A stretch of 5,468 bases of DNA from Pseudomonadota bacterium (GTDB lineage Bacteria > Pseudomonadota > Alphaproteobacteria > Ferrovibrionales > Ferrovibrionaceae): assembly GCA_021793055.1 (NCBI GenBank), contig JAJYTL010000233.1:1-5468 (forward strand), in the 5' to 3' direction. Position numbers and translations under genes: made by a program. The notes beneath the pieces were generated by a model that saw only the letters and a program-made list of their open reading frames with translations, did no database searches and was not told where the DNA came from. The first letter of the stretch is position 1. Every line of letters starts with the position of its first letter. Below are positions 1-5,468 of the stretch, one piece after another.

Positions 1-1
1 G

Positions 2-1801
2 CGAAGACGCAGCGAACTCGCCGGGACGGCACGCATTCTGCCCGCCATGACCTTTGCGACTTTGACCTCCTGCCTCGTCTTCGTGCCGCTGATTTCCTTA
101 ACCGGCACGATCGGGCTGCTGTTCCGGCAGATGGCCATTGCCATCGTCGTGGCGCTGGTCACGTCGCAACTGGTCGCGCTGGTGGTGACGCCCGTGCTCG
201 CGGTGTGGCTGGCGGGGCGCGGCGGCACGATGGCGGCGGCGGGATGGGACACGCGCCTGCGGCACTGGTATATGCGGCATCTGGTTCGCGGCATGCGCCG
301 GCCATGGTCGGCGGCAGCGGCGGTGGCCCTTCTCGCGGGCGTCGGAATTTTTAGCTTGGCGCACCTGCCGACGGCGTTCCTGCCGCCTTGGGATGAGGGC
401 GTGATATCGGTTCCGTTCCGCACACCGGTCGGAAGTTCGGTGGCGGAAACGATGCAGGTCGGGCGAACCTTGATGCGGATCGCCCTCGCAGATCCGGCTG
501 TCGCCCGCGCCTCTCTGGTGATCGGGCGCAGCTTCGCCTATCGGCGCTCGACGCCGAACAAAGGAGCGCTGGCGCTCGTACTGAAGCAACATCGCACGGT
601 GAGTACCCAGGCGGTCATGCTGCGTCTGCACCGGGCGTTCCGCGCGGCCGACCCCGCCTTGGCCGCGCTGAGCGAAGCCCAGGTGATGGGAAACCGGCTG
701 GGCGATCTGTCCGGCGCGCACGCGCCACTCGAGGTGTTTCTATTCGGGGCCAATTCCACCGCGCTTTCGCAGGCCGGCGCGCGCATTGCGCAGGTCCTGC
801 GCCGCTCCGGGCGGTTCCAGTCGATCGTATTCAAGTCGGCATCCACCGGCTCGGAAATCACGGTACGGCCGCGCGCCGTGGCGCGGCTCGACGGGCTAAC
901 CGCGCCGACGATGGCGCAAGCCATAAAGTTGCGGCTGTGGGGCGAGCGCGCCGGCTTCCTTCTCAAGGGGGAACAGATCTTCCCGATCCGCGTCAGCACG
1001 GGGGGAGACGCACCGACGCTGGATGGGTTGCCGAGCTTGCCGGTCCGTCTGCCAACGCACCAGGCGGCGCCGGCATACGCCCCACTGGGCAGTTTGGCGC
1101 GGCTCGGGCTGCGCGGCTCCGTTCCCTATGTCACCCACCAGGCACTTGTACCCTACGCATATATCTGGCTACGTCCGCGTCCGGGCGAAGGCCTTTCCGC
1201 CGCCGCGGCGGTGGCGCGACACGCGATTGCGAAAGTGCAGTTGCCGACCGGCATGACCGCGCTGCTCGGCGGTTATTACGCGGAACAAACGCAGAGCTTT
1301 CGGCAAATGGCGCTCGTTCTCGGCGGCACCTTGCTGATCTTGCTGGTGCTGTTCGGTTTCCAGTTCGGCGGCCAGAGCATGGCGTTGCCGGCGATGGCCT
1401 CGATCGCGCTCGCTGCTCCCGGCGCGTTGGCGGCGCTGCTGTTGGCGAGGCTCAACCTGGATAGCACCGCGTTCCTCGGAATCTTGATCGTATACGCGAT
1501 CGCGGTGAACAACGTGATCCTTGTGTTCGCCATACGCGCCCACCCGGGCGCCCGACATGGCCCGCCGCAGATAGCGCGGGCGGCAGGCAGACGGTTGCGC
1601 CCGATCCTGATGACCATGCTGGCCGATATTGGGGGCTTCCTGCCGCTCGCGATCGGCATCGGCCGCGGCACCGCGCTCCTGCAGCCTCTGGCGGTGTCGG
1701 TGATGGGAGGCCTCGCGCTAGCCGTTGTGAGCTCGCTCTGGATCGCACCGCTACTCTATGCGGTGGTTGCGCGCTTCGCCCCGGCGCGGGAATATCCGTG
1801 A
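2..1801 (+). CDS. RND efflux pump inner-membrane subunit, CzcA/HME-like, 5' partial
   Basis: C-terminal part of a proton-driven resistance-nodulation-division pump subunit, which would sit in the inner membrane as a trimer and pass substrate to a periplasmic adaptor and outer-membrane channel. The frame is open to the left edge, so Met at 47 is internal: the 15 codons before it continue the family sequence entering TM5. Alignment from memory to AcrB puts the window start near its residue 430, so about 600 of ~1030 residues are present. Numbering from Met47: TM5-TM6 about 1-56, TM7 86-106, periplasmic porter/docking domain 107-416, TM8-TM12 about 419-574. FLPPWDEG (111-118) followed by TPVGSSVAET (126-135) is the style of heavy-metal (HME) pumps after TM7. 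RLRPILMT (516-523) and PLAVSVMGG (547-555) are family hallmarks in TM11-TM12. The AcrB Lys940 position in TM10 is Asn488, and HME pumps also lack this lysine. The ion-binding TM4 lies outside, so metal versus organic substrate is undecided. Confidence 0.93.
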   Translation, partial: RRRSELAGTARILPAMTFATLTSCLVFVPLISLTGTIGLLFRQMAIAIVVALVTSQLVALVVTPVLAVWLAGRGGTMAAAGWDTRLRHWYMRHLVRGMRRPWSAAAAVALLAGVGIFSLAHLPTAFLPPWDEGVISVPFRTPVGSSVAETMQVGRTLMRIALADPAVARASLVIGRSFAYRRSTPNKGALALVLKQHRTVSTQAVMLRLHRAFRAADPALAALSEAQVMGNRLGDLSGAHAPLEVFLFGANSTALSQAGARIAQVLRRSGRFQSIVFKSASTGSEITVRPRAVARLDGLTAPTMAQAIKLRLWGERAGFLLKGEQIFPIRVSTGGDAPTLDGLPSLPVRLPTHQAAPAYAPLGSLARLGLRGSVPYVTHQALVPYAYIWLRPRPGEGLSAAAAVARHAIAKVQLPTGMTALLGGYYAEQTQSFRQMALVLGGTLLILLVLFGFQFGGQSMALPAMASIALAAPGALAALLLARLNLDSTAFLGILIVYAIAVNNVILVFAIRAHPGARHGPPQIARAAGRRLRPILMTMLADIGGFLPLAIGIGRGTALLQPLAVSVMGGLALAVVSSLWIAPLLYAVVARFAPAREYP

Positions 1802-1882
1802 CGAGAGGCGACGATATTAAGTTGACGCGCCGGCCTGTCATCAGAGCTGCGCTCGGCACGATCAGGCTATCCTTCGTTCCGC

Positions 1883-1915
1883 AATGATGCAGTAATGATG
1901 CAGTAATGATGCAGT
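1883..1915 (+). repeat. Three perfect tandem copies of an 11-bp repeat
   Basis: The unit AATGATGCAGT occurs at 1883-1893, 1894-1904 and 1905-1915 with no mismatch and no spacer. The block is much richer in A+T than its surroundings and ends 1 bp before the SD-like AGGTGA of the downstream membrane-protein gene. The 11-bp period is close to one helical turn, so a protein bound to each copy would lie on the same DNA face; that is inference. Each copy contains ATGATG. The first two read Met-Met-Gln-stop and the third reads into a 7-codon mini-ORF. Confidence 0.97.
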
Positions 1916-1929
1916 TAGGTGACTTATGA
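1906..1929 (+). other. Possible 7-codon upstream mini-ORF (MMQLGDL) overlapping the next start
   Basis: From the ATG in the third 11-bp repeat the frame reads Met-Met-Gln-Leu-Gly-Asp-Leu and stops with TGA at 1927-1929. This stop overlaps the ATG at 1926-1928 in the classic ATGA arrangement used for translational coupling. I see no good SD ahead of the mini-ORF, so its translation is unproven. It may simply be a by-product of the repeat sequence. Confidence 0.3.
1917..1922 (+). promoter_or_regulatory. Ribosome binding site of the DoxX-like gene
   Basis: AGGTGA lies three bases before the ATG at 1926, and counting from the AGG core the spacing is 6 nt. It is the best SD-like match near the start and supports ATG 1926 over the GTG at 1919, which opens a short frame with no family resemblance. 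It directly abuts the 11-bp repeat block, so anything bound there could affect ribosome access. Confidence 0.6.
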
Positions 1930-2939
1930 ATGCTCCATCGGCGCTACCTGTTCTCCAACCGGCAAAACCCTCCAACCCTCGCGATCTCTGGCATGGCCCT
2001 CGAAGGCCATTTCGCCTGATCGTCGCCCTGTTCGGCCTGATCTGGATCTCGAACGCCGGCTTTCAGTTTTATGCATGGCTCGGTCGGCCCGGCGGCCAAG
2101 GCTCGCGCAACCTCATTCGAGCCTTCGTCAAGCCGGCGGCTGGCGCGCCGTTTTGGCTTAAGCCGTATATTCTCGCTGTGGCACACGGCGTGGAGCGCAT
2201 CGGCCCGGAGAAGATCGCGGTCGTCATGATCGTTATCGCCGCCCTGATCGGGCTCTCGCTTCTCTTCCGTATCGGCGTCGCCTTCGCGGCATGGCTTGGC
2301 ATCGCCTATTGCTTCTTGTGCTGGACGAGCCTGAACGCACTTGGCTACCCCTATGCCGGCGGCCAAACGGATCCGGGCGTCTTCGTCCCCTACATGATTT
2401 CATTTGTTTTCATTCTGAGCGTTCTTCCGGTCCTCAAGGAAACGCAGCCGGGCATGGCAAGGTTTCCCAACCGCCTCTGGAATGTCGCGCGGATACTATT
2501 CGGCCTTCTTTGGGCTTTCGACGCGGCGCTGAAATGGCAACCCGGATTCCTGTTTCACTTTTTGAGCCAAATGACATCGGTCCTGCCAGGGCAACCGCGT
2601 TGGATCGCCGCTTACCTCGGATTCGTCATTGTCGTCGTCCGCGCTGTCGGCCCGCTCTTGGTCGCCACCGGTACCGCACTCATCGAAAGCTTGATAGCCC
2701 TGAGCCTCTTGACCGGCCGCGCCCTGCGGCTTTTCATTCCACTCGGATTCCTATGGTCACTCTCGGTATGGAGCACGGCGGAGGCCTTCGGCGGACCTTA
2801 TACGAGCGCCGGCACCGGGGTCCGCGGCAACGTCATCGGGAACGTCTTCATCTATGCGATAATTTTTACGCTGCTCTGGGCCTCGCTCGGCATCCGAAAC
2901 CAAAAGAGAAAGGCGAACCAAAGCGCGGACGCAGTCTAA
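1926..2939 (+). CDS. Polytopic membrane protein, probable tandem DoxX/DoxD-like fusion
   Basis: A 337-residue integral membrane protein with a ~27-residue polar N-terminus and a basic C-terminal tail (KRK at 327-329). Hydrophobic segments lie near 29-51, 96-114, 117-137, 152-171, 187-203, 228-239, 242-262, 267-285 and 303-321. The two halves, about 28-171 and 185-321, resemble each other. Both open with an Arg-hydrophobic helix ending in Trp-x-x-(N/D)-Ala (RLIVALFGLIWISNA; RILFGLLWAFDA). Both end with a Trp-containing helix, then a Gly-x-Pro-Tyr loop with a nearby Thr (YPYAGGQT; GPYTSAGT), then a last helix. That layout and a length of ~140 residues per half suggest two fused DoxX/DoxD-type four-helix units. 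DoxD is a subunit of thiosulfate:quinone oxidoreductase, but many DoxX relatives have no assigned role, so I give no function. It follows the RND gene by 124 bp on the same strand and may be co-transcribed. The ATG is chosen for its AGGTGA. The family call is by pattern memory only; membrane location is firm. Confidence 0.8.
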   Translation: MNAPSALPVLQPAKPSNPRDLWHGPRRPFRLIVALFGLIWISNAGFQFYAWLGRPGGQGSRNLIRAFVKPAAGAPFWLKPYILAVAHGVERIGPEKIAVVMIVIAALIGLSLLFRIGVAFAAWLGIAYCFLCWTSLNALGYPYAGGQTDPGVFVPYMISFVFILSVLPVLKETQPGMARFPNRLWNVARILFGLLWAFDAALKWQPGFLFHFLSQMTSVLPGQPRWIAAYLGFVIVVVRAVGPLLVATGTALIESLIALSLLTGRALRLFIPLGFLWSLSVWSTAEAFGGPYTSAGTGVRGNVIGNVFIYAIIFTLLWASLGIRNQKRKANQSADAV

Positions 2940-2959
2940 GATCGACCGGATCGACACGG

Positions 2960-3033
2960 GGCGAAACCAGCTTGAACGATCGCCGCAGACGCGCTGGAAA
3001 ATGCGTGAACGGCGATTTCGGGCTGGTTTCGTC
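2960..3033. other. Long imperfect hairpin downstream of the DoxX-like gene
   Basis: The outer arms 2962-2971 (CGAAACCAGC) and 3022-3031 (GCTGGTTTCG) are perfect 10-bp complements. Inward, 2972-2976 pairs with 3017-3021, including two G-U pairs. After a 2-nt bulge (2977-2978), ATCGCCG at 2979-2985 pairs with CGGCGAT at 3010-3016. A 3x3 internal loop and a 4-bp ACGC/GCGT stem then close a 10-nt apical loop. On the + strand this gives about 26 pairs in ~70 nt. It starts about 20 bp after the membrane-gene stop, where a transcript-end structure would sit, but no T-run follows. It could stabilise the 3' end of mRNA, aid factor-dependent termination, or be a remnant of a small palindromic element. 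Confidence 0.65.
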
Positions 3034-3268
3034 GCAAATAGAGCGGCACGAAGCGACTGGAAATAGCGCGCACCCCGGCCACCGGTTATGCGTTCCGTTC
3101 GACCGTGAGTACGATGCCGGAAGCATTGCTTACCACCCCGACGCGGCCTTTGCCACCGGTGGCGGAACCGATTGGCCTGGGTTGCGACTGAAAGGCTTGC
3201 CTCGCGTCAGGGGCCTTCGCTAATGCCACCAAAGATCGAGGGTTTGGTCCGCGGCAAGAAGCGGCCTC

Positions 3269-3289
3269 CCGACCTTCTTCCAAGGTCGG
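3269..3289. repeat. Perfect 8-bp inverted repeat (stem-loop) next to an A-run
   Basis: CCGACCTT at 3269-3276 and AAGGTCGG at 3282-3289 flank a 5-nt loop, with AAAAAA following at 3295-3300 on the + strand. Read on either strand, no T-run follows the stem: the run is 3' A on + and 5' T on -. It is therefore not a canonical intrinsic terminator, despite lying downstream of the - strand operon. It could be a protein-binding palindrome or a fold acting in Rho-dependent termination. Confidence 0.7.
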
Positions 3290-3478
3290 ACGTGAAAAAA
3301 TCGCAAGGCCTTTGGTAGCGTAAAACATCGCGCAAGGTTCCAGGGGTTCCAGTGATCGAGAGGGCACTCGAAACCGCCGGCATCACACACCAGCACGGCC
3401 GGGCCGTGGCCGGCGCCCGTCAAGCCCTCGCGTCTTGGCCCCACCATGACCGTCTCGGTCAGCGGAAGCTCGGTGTCA

Positions 3479-4408
3479 TCAGCGCTCGACGAAATGAACA
3501 AGAACCCCCCCGATGCTCTTTGGTTGGACGAAGCCAATCATGGCCCGTCGGCTACCTGGCCTGCCGATGTGGTCAATCACGTCGGTTCCGTCGCGCTGGA
3601 GCGCGGGCAATAGCTTGTTGATGTCCGGCGTCTTGAACGCGATGTGGTGCAGCCCCGCGCCACGAGATTCGACGAAGCGCGAGATGGCGCCGCGATCTTG
3701 CCGCGTGTTGCCGGGCGTGCCGTGCCGCACCGTTCCGCCGGCATCGGGGTCGAAATCCTGCAAGAGCTCGAGCTCACAGTCACCGACAGTAACGAACCAG
3801 GAGCGCAATCCGCCGACCAGTTCTGGCGCTCGCGTGTGATAGACCGCGCCATACTTGTCCGAAGTGAAGCTCTCGACCGCGATGCTCACCTCCATGTCGG
3901 TCTGCTGGCTTTCCAGCGGACACCCAAGCCGATCGCGAAAGGCAAGCAACCCACCCTCATTGTCGGCGCTGGCGACGCCGAGATGATCAATGCGCTCGAC
4001 GTGGGCCGAACTGCTGGAAGCGAGGTCAAGCGGTTCGGAAAGATAGGTCCTGATCCCCGCCGTGAAGGCGGGATCGAGGCAGAAGCGGCGTCTGCTGCCA
4101 AGACCGGTCTCCTCGCCGGATTCAGCCATCAAACCTACGCTCTCCACCTCCTTGCGCGCGCGGGCGAGATCGTCGGCGGCGAGCGCGATGTGATGGACGC
4201 CCGGCTTGTCGCTGCCGTCGATCAGCGGATGGCCGAGCGGAAAGACCGCCACCTGCGTCTGCCCGACGGCGAAGATCACTAGCTTCGGTCCGTCCTTTCC
4301 GGCGGCGACCGCACGGCGCTCGAGCCCGAGCTGGCGGCCTAAGAAATCCGCCGTGGCCTCCGGCGCGCGCGAGGCCAGCGCCACATAGTCGAGCCTGTTG
4401 TAGGGCAT
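3479..4408 (-). CDS. Two-domain VOC (glyoxalase-fold) protein, methylmalonyl-CoA-epimerase-like
   Basis: A 309-residue soluble protein of the vicinal oxygen chelate superfamily, probably cytoplasmic, with two VOC modules at about 4-127 and 137-308. The second ends like methylmalonyl-CoA epimerase: RIDHLGVAS (139-147), CELELLQ (211-217), GLHHIAFKTPDI (252-263) and QPKSIGGVLV (295-304). Family metal ligands are a His in the first strand, a Glu/Gln in ELL, a His in the LHH strand and a Glu in the last strand. Here the second module has His142, Glu212/214 and His254/255, but His305 stands where Glu is usual. In the first module Tyr8 replaces the first His and no final Glu is evident, although HH (72-73) remains, so it may be structural. 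At 309 residues it is about twice the size of single-module epimerases. The ATG has GGGAGA 5 nt upstream and lies 11 bp after the CoA-transferase stop. Epimerase, lyase or dioxygenase activity are all possible; the substrate is probably an acyl-CoA or organic acid by context. Confidence 0.85.
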   Translation of the reverse strand: MPYNRLDYVALASRAPEATADFLGRQLGLERRAVAAGKDGPKLVIFAVGQTQVAVFPLGHPLIDGSDKPGVHHIALAADDLARARKEVESVGLMAESGEETGLGSRRRFCLDPAFTAGIRTYLSEPLDLASSSSAHVERIDHLGVASADNEGGLLAFRDRLGCPLESQQTDMEVSIAVESFTSDKYGAVYHTRAPELVGGLRSWFVTVGDCELELLQDFDPDAGGTVRHGTPGNTRQDRGAISRFVESRGAGLHHIAFKTPDINKLLPALQRDGTDVIDHIGRPGSRRAMIGFVQPKSIGGVLVHFVER

Positions 4409-4413
4409 GCGTT

Positions 4414-4419
4414 TCTCCC
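4414..4419 (-). promoter_or_regulatory. Ribosome binding site of the VOC gene
   Basis: On the minus strand GGGAGA immediately follows the TGA of the CoA-transferase gene and lies 5 nt before the VOC ATG. A purine-rich SD in an 11-bp gap fixes the VOC start and supports translation from a shared mRNA. Confidence 0.8.
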
Positions 4420-5468
4420 TCAGATCTGCTTGATCGTACCGACCGCGACAAGCGCCGCGATGCGGGCCGCGTCGATACCGTAATCGGCAAGCGAATTTTC
4501 GCTGTGCTCACCCAATTGCGGCGGCGGCGTGCGTACCGAGCGCCCGCCCATGCTCTCGAGCCGGACAGGATTGCCGAGCTGCTTCAGAGTTCCCAGCAGT
4601 GGATGGTTGATCTCCTCCACCAGCCCGTTATGGAGCACGTGCGGGTCGGAGAGCGCCTCGCCGACGTCGAAGATGGGGCCGGCGGGTAGCCCGAGGTCAA
4701 CGAGAGCGCGCGTCCAGTCCAGGCGTGAGCGCGCCGCGAAGCTCTCGTTGAGTCGCGCCTTAAGCGCCTCACGATGTGCGACGCGTGCGCTGTTGTCGGC
4801 GAAATCGGGATGGCTAACCAGCGTGGGTTGGCCAATCAGGTCACACAGCTTGACCCACATCTCTTGCGTCGCCGCGGCCATGTTGAAGGGTCCGTCGTTG
4901 GCCATAAAGGTGCCGTAGGGGCAGATCACCGGATGGTCGTTGCCGACCGGACCCGGCACTTGGCCGAGGGAAAGCACGCGCTGTCCCTGCACGCAGAGCA
5001 GCCCGATGAGCCCCGCCAAGAGCGAGGTGTCGATGCGTTGGCCCTTGCCGCTCTTGGCGCGCTCGATCAGCGCGGCCTCAACCCCGAGCGCCGCCCACAT
5101 GCCCGCGACAAGGTCGCCAATCGGAACGCCCACTCGCATTGGCCCGCTCTCCTTGGTGCCGGTGATGCTCATGAGACCGGACATGCCTTGCGCGATCTGG
5201 TCGACGCCGGGCCAGTTGCCATAGGGCCCCTCGGTCCCCATTGCGGTGATACCGGCATAGACGAGCCGGGGATTGCGCCGGTGAAGGATCTCGTATTCGA
5301 GCCCCATCTCCGCCATGACCCCAGGCTTAAAATTCTCCACCAGAACGTCGGCCCTCTCCGACATGTCGCGCAGGAGATCGAGGGCCTGAGGGTCCCGGAA
5401 ATTGAGCGCAAGGCTGCGCTTGTTACGGTTCACGCTTAGGAAATAGGCGCTGATATCGTGGTCGAATG
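4420..5468 (-). CDS. Family III CoA-transferase (CaiB/BaiF), N-terminus outside window
   Basis: Family III enzymes move CoA between carboxylic acids through an aspartyl-CoA anhydride; relatives such as alpha-methylacyl-CoA racemase invert the alpha carbon. The frame stays open to the right edge, and the last codons read FDHDISAYFLSVNRNKRSL, the usual sequence some 60 residues into the protein. The GTG at 5433 is therefore an internal Val, and 348 of ~400 residues are present. Numbering that Val as 1: ENFKPG (33-38), PRLVYAGITAMG (55-66), QGMSGLMSITG (82-92) and GKGQRIDTSLL (129-139), with Asp135 the likely catalytic Asp. Next come GNDHPVICPYGTF (164-176) and LGLPAGPIFDV in the C-terminal part. 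The complete GNxHP motif fits the transferase branch better than racemases, but substrate cannot be assigned. It lies 11 bp before the VOC gene on the same strand, so the two probably form an operon whose promoter is beyond the window. Confidence 0.92.
   Translation of the reverse strand, partial: FDHDISAYFLSVNRNKRSLALNFRDPQALDLLRDMSERADVLVENFKPGVMAEMGLEYEILHRRNPRLVYAGITAMGTEGPYGNWPGVDQIAQGMSGLMSITGTKESGPMRVGVPIGDLVAGMWAALGVEAALIERAKSGKGQRIDTSLLAGLIGLLCVQGQRVLSLGQVPGPVGNDHPVICPYGTFMANDGPFNMAAATQEMWVKLCDLIGQPTLVSHPDFADNSARVAHREALKARLNESFAARSRLDWTRALVDLGLPAGPIFDVGEALSDPHVLHNGLVEEINHPLLGTLKQLGNPVRLESMGGRSVRTPPPQLGEHSENSLADYGIDAARIAALVAVGTIKQI

Larger units (their letters stand above)
2940..3478. 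other. Convergent intergenic spacer without a recognised gene
   Basis: This stretch separates two genes that both end toward it. Open frames exist on both strands, as expected at high GC, but none has a good SD with a recognisable product. Their translations are Arg/Ser/Pro-rich and look like out-of-frame coding. The right part could contain decayed coding sequence, but I cannot match it to a family. Visible structures are the hairpin at 2960-3033, the palindrome GCCACCGGTGGC at 3152-3163, the inverted repeat at 3269-3289 beside an A-run, and a small GC hairpin at 3394-3408. I see no tRNA-like cloverleaf, no insertion-sequence ends and no CRISPR pattern. Confidence 0.7.

Noticed and set aside
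1822..1870. TTGACG (1822-1827) and GGCTAT (1865-1870) as a promoter for the membrane gene
   Set aside because: The boxes are 37 bp apart and neither has a suitable partner at 16-18 bp. No sigma-70 promoter can be supported.
3152..3163. 12-bp palindrome GCCACCGGTGGC, with part of its sequence repeated at 3079-3087
   Set aside because: Short GC palindromes are common at this base composition. Nothing around it suggests an operator or recombination site.
2291..3223. A 310-codon + strand open frame overlapping the membrane gene
   Set aside because: It lies out of frame inside the membrane-protein gene, is rich in Arg/Pro/Gly with no domain resemblance, and has no SD. It is a high-GC shadow that runs on into the spacer.
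3394..3408. GC-rich 6-bp hairpin as a terminator for the - strand operon
   Set aside because: It has a short stem, a 3-nt loop and no T-run on either strand, as expected by chance in GC-rich sequence.
3471..3481. A TGATG stop/start overlap at the VOC end suggesting a coupled downstream gene
   Set aside because: The frame from that ATG reads MTPSFR and then stops.
3220..3537. A - strand 105-codon frame continuing past the VOC stop
   Set aside because: It starts inside the VOC gene in another frame, no SD precedes its internal Met codons, and the translation matches no family I know. It is kept only as the possible product of G7 slippage.
3352..3621. A + strand frame beginning near 3352 (IERALETAGITHQ...) with slight resemblance to a reductase-like sequence
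   Set aside because: The resemblance covers a few residues only, the second half is antisense to the VOC gene, and no start signal is present. Too weak to call a pseudogene.
4774..5439. A 221-codon + strand frame opposite the CoA-transferase
   Set aside because: It is antisense to a gene with clear family motifs, and its translation is low in hydrophobic pattern and has no recognisable domain.

Overview
The window is GC-rich (about 60-65% by eye) bacterial DNA. Codon use and gene families suggest a Gram-negative proteobacterium: a tripartite-type RND pump implies an outer membrane. I cannot place the genus; an alphaproteobacterial origin is only a guess. It holds four genes in two convergent pairs around a 539-bp spacer, and both outer genes are cut by the window edges.

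Left, + strand: the C-terminal ~60% of an RND efflux pump inner-membrane subunit, closest in motif style to the CzcA-like heavy-metal group (2-1801). After a 124-bp gap comes a 337-residue polytopic membrane protein (1926-2939) that I read as two DoxX/DoxD-like four-helix units fused in tandem. The gap carries three perfect, contiguous copies of an 11-bp sequence just before the ribosome binding site. The last copy starts a 7-codon mini-ORF whose stop overlaps the start of the membrane gene.

Middle: 2940-3478 has no convincing gene. It holds a long imperfect hairpin (about 2960-3033) shortly after the membrane-protein stop, and a short perfect 8-bp inverted repeat (3269-3289). Neither is followed by a T-run, so neither is a textbook terminator.

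Right, - strand: a family III (CaiB/BaiF) CoA-transferase or racemase (5468 to 4420, N-terminus outside the window) followed 11 bp later by a two-domain VOC protein (4408 to 3479). The second half of the VOC protein resembles methylmalonyl-CoA epimerase. Tight spacing and a good SD point to one operon, probably for activation and alpha-carbon rearrangement of an acyl-CoA during organic-acid catabolism; the substrate cannot be read from the sequence.

I found no clear evidence of a new defence, mobile or RNA system. The points most worth a second look are the 11-bp triplet with its mini-ORF, the duplicated DoxX-like protein, the long hairpin, and the altered metal-ligand positions in the VOC protein.
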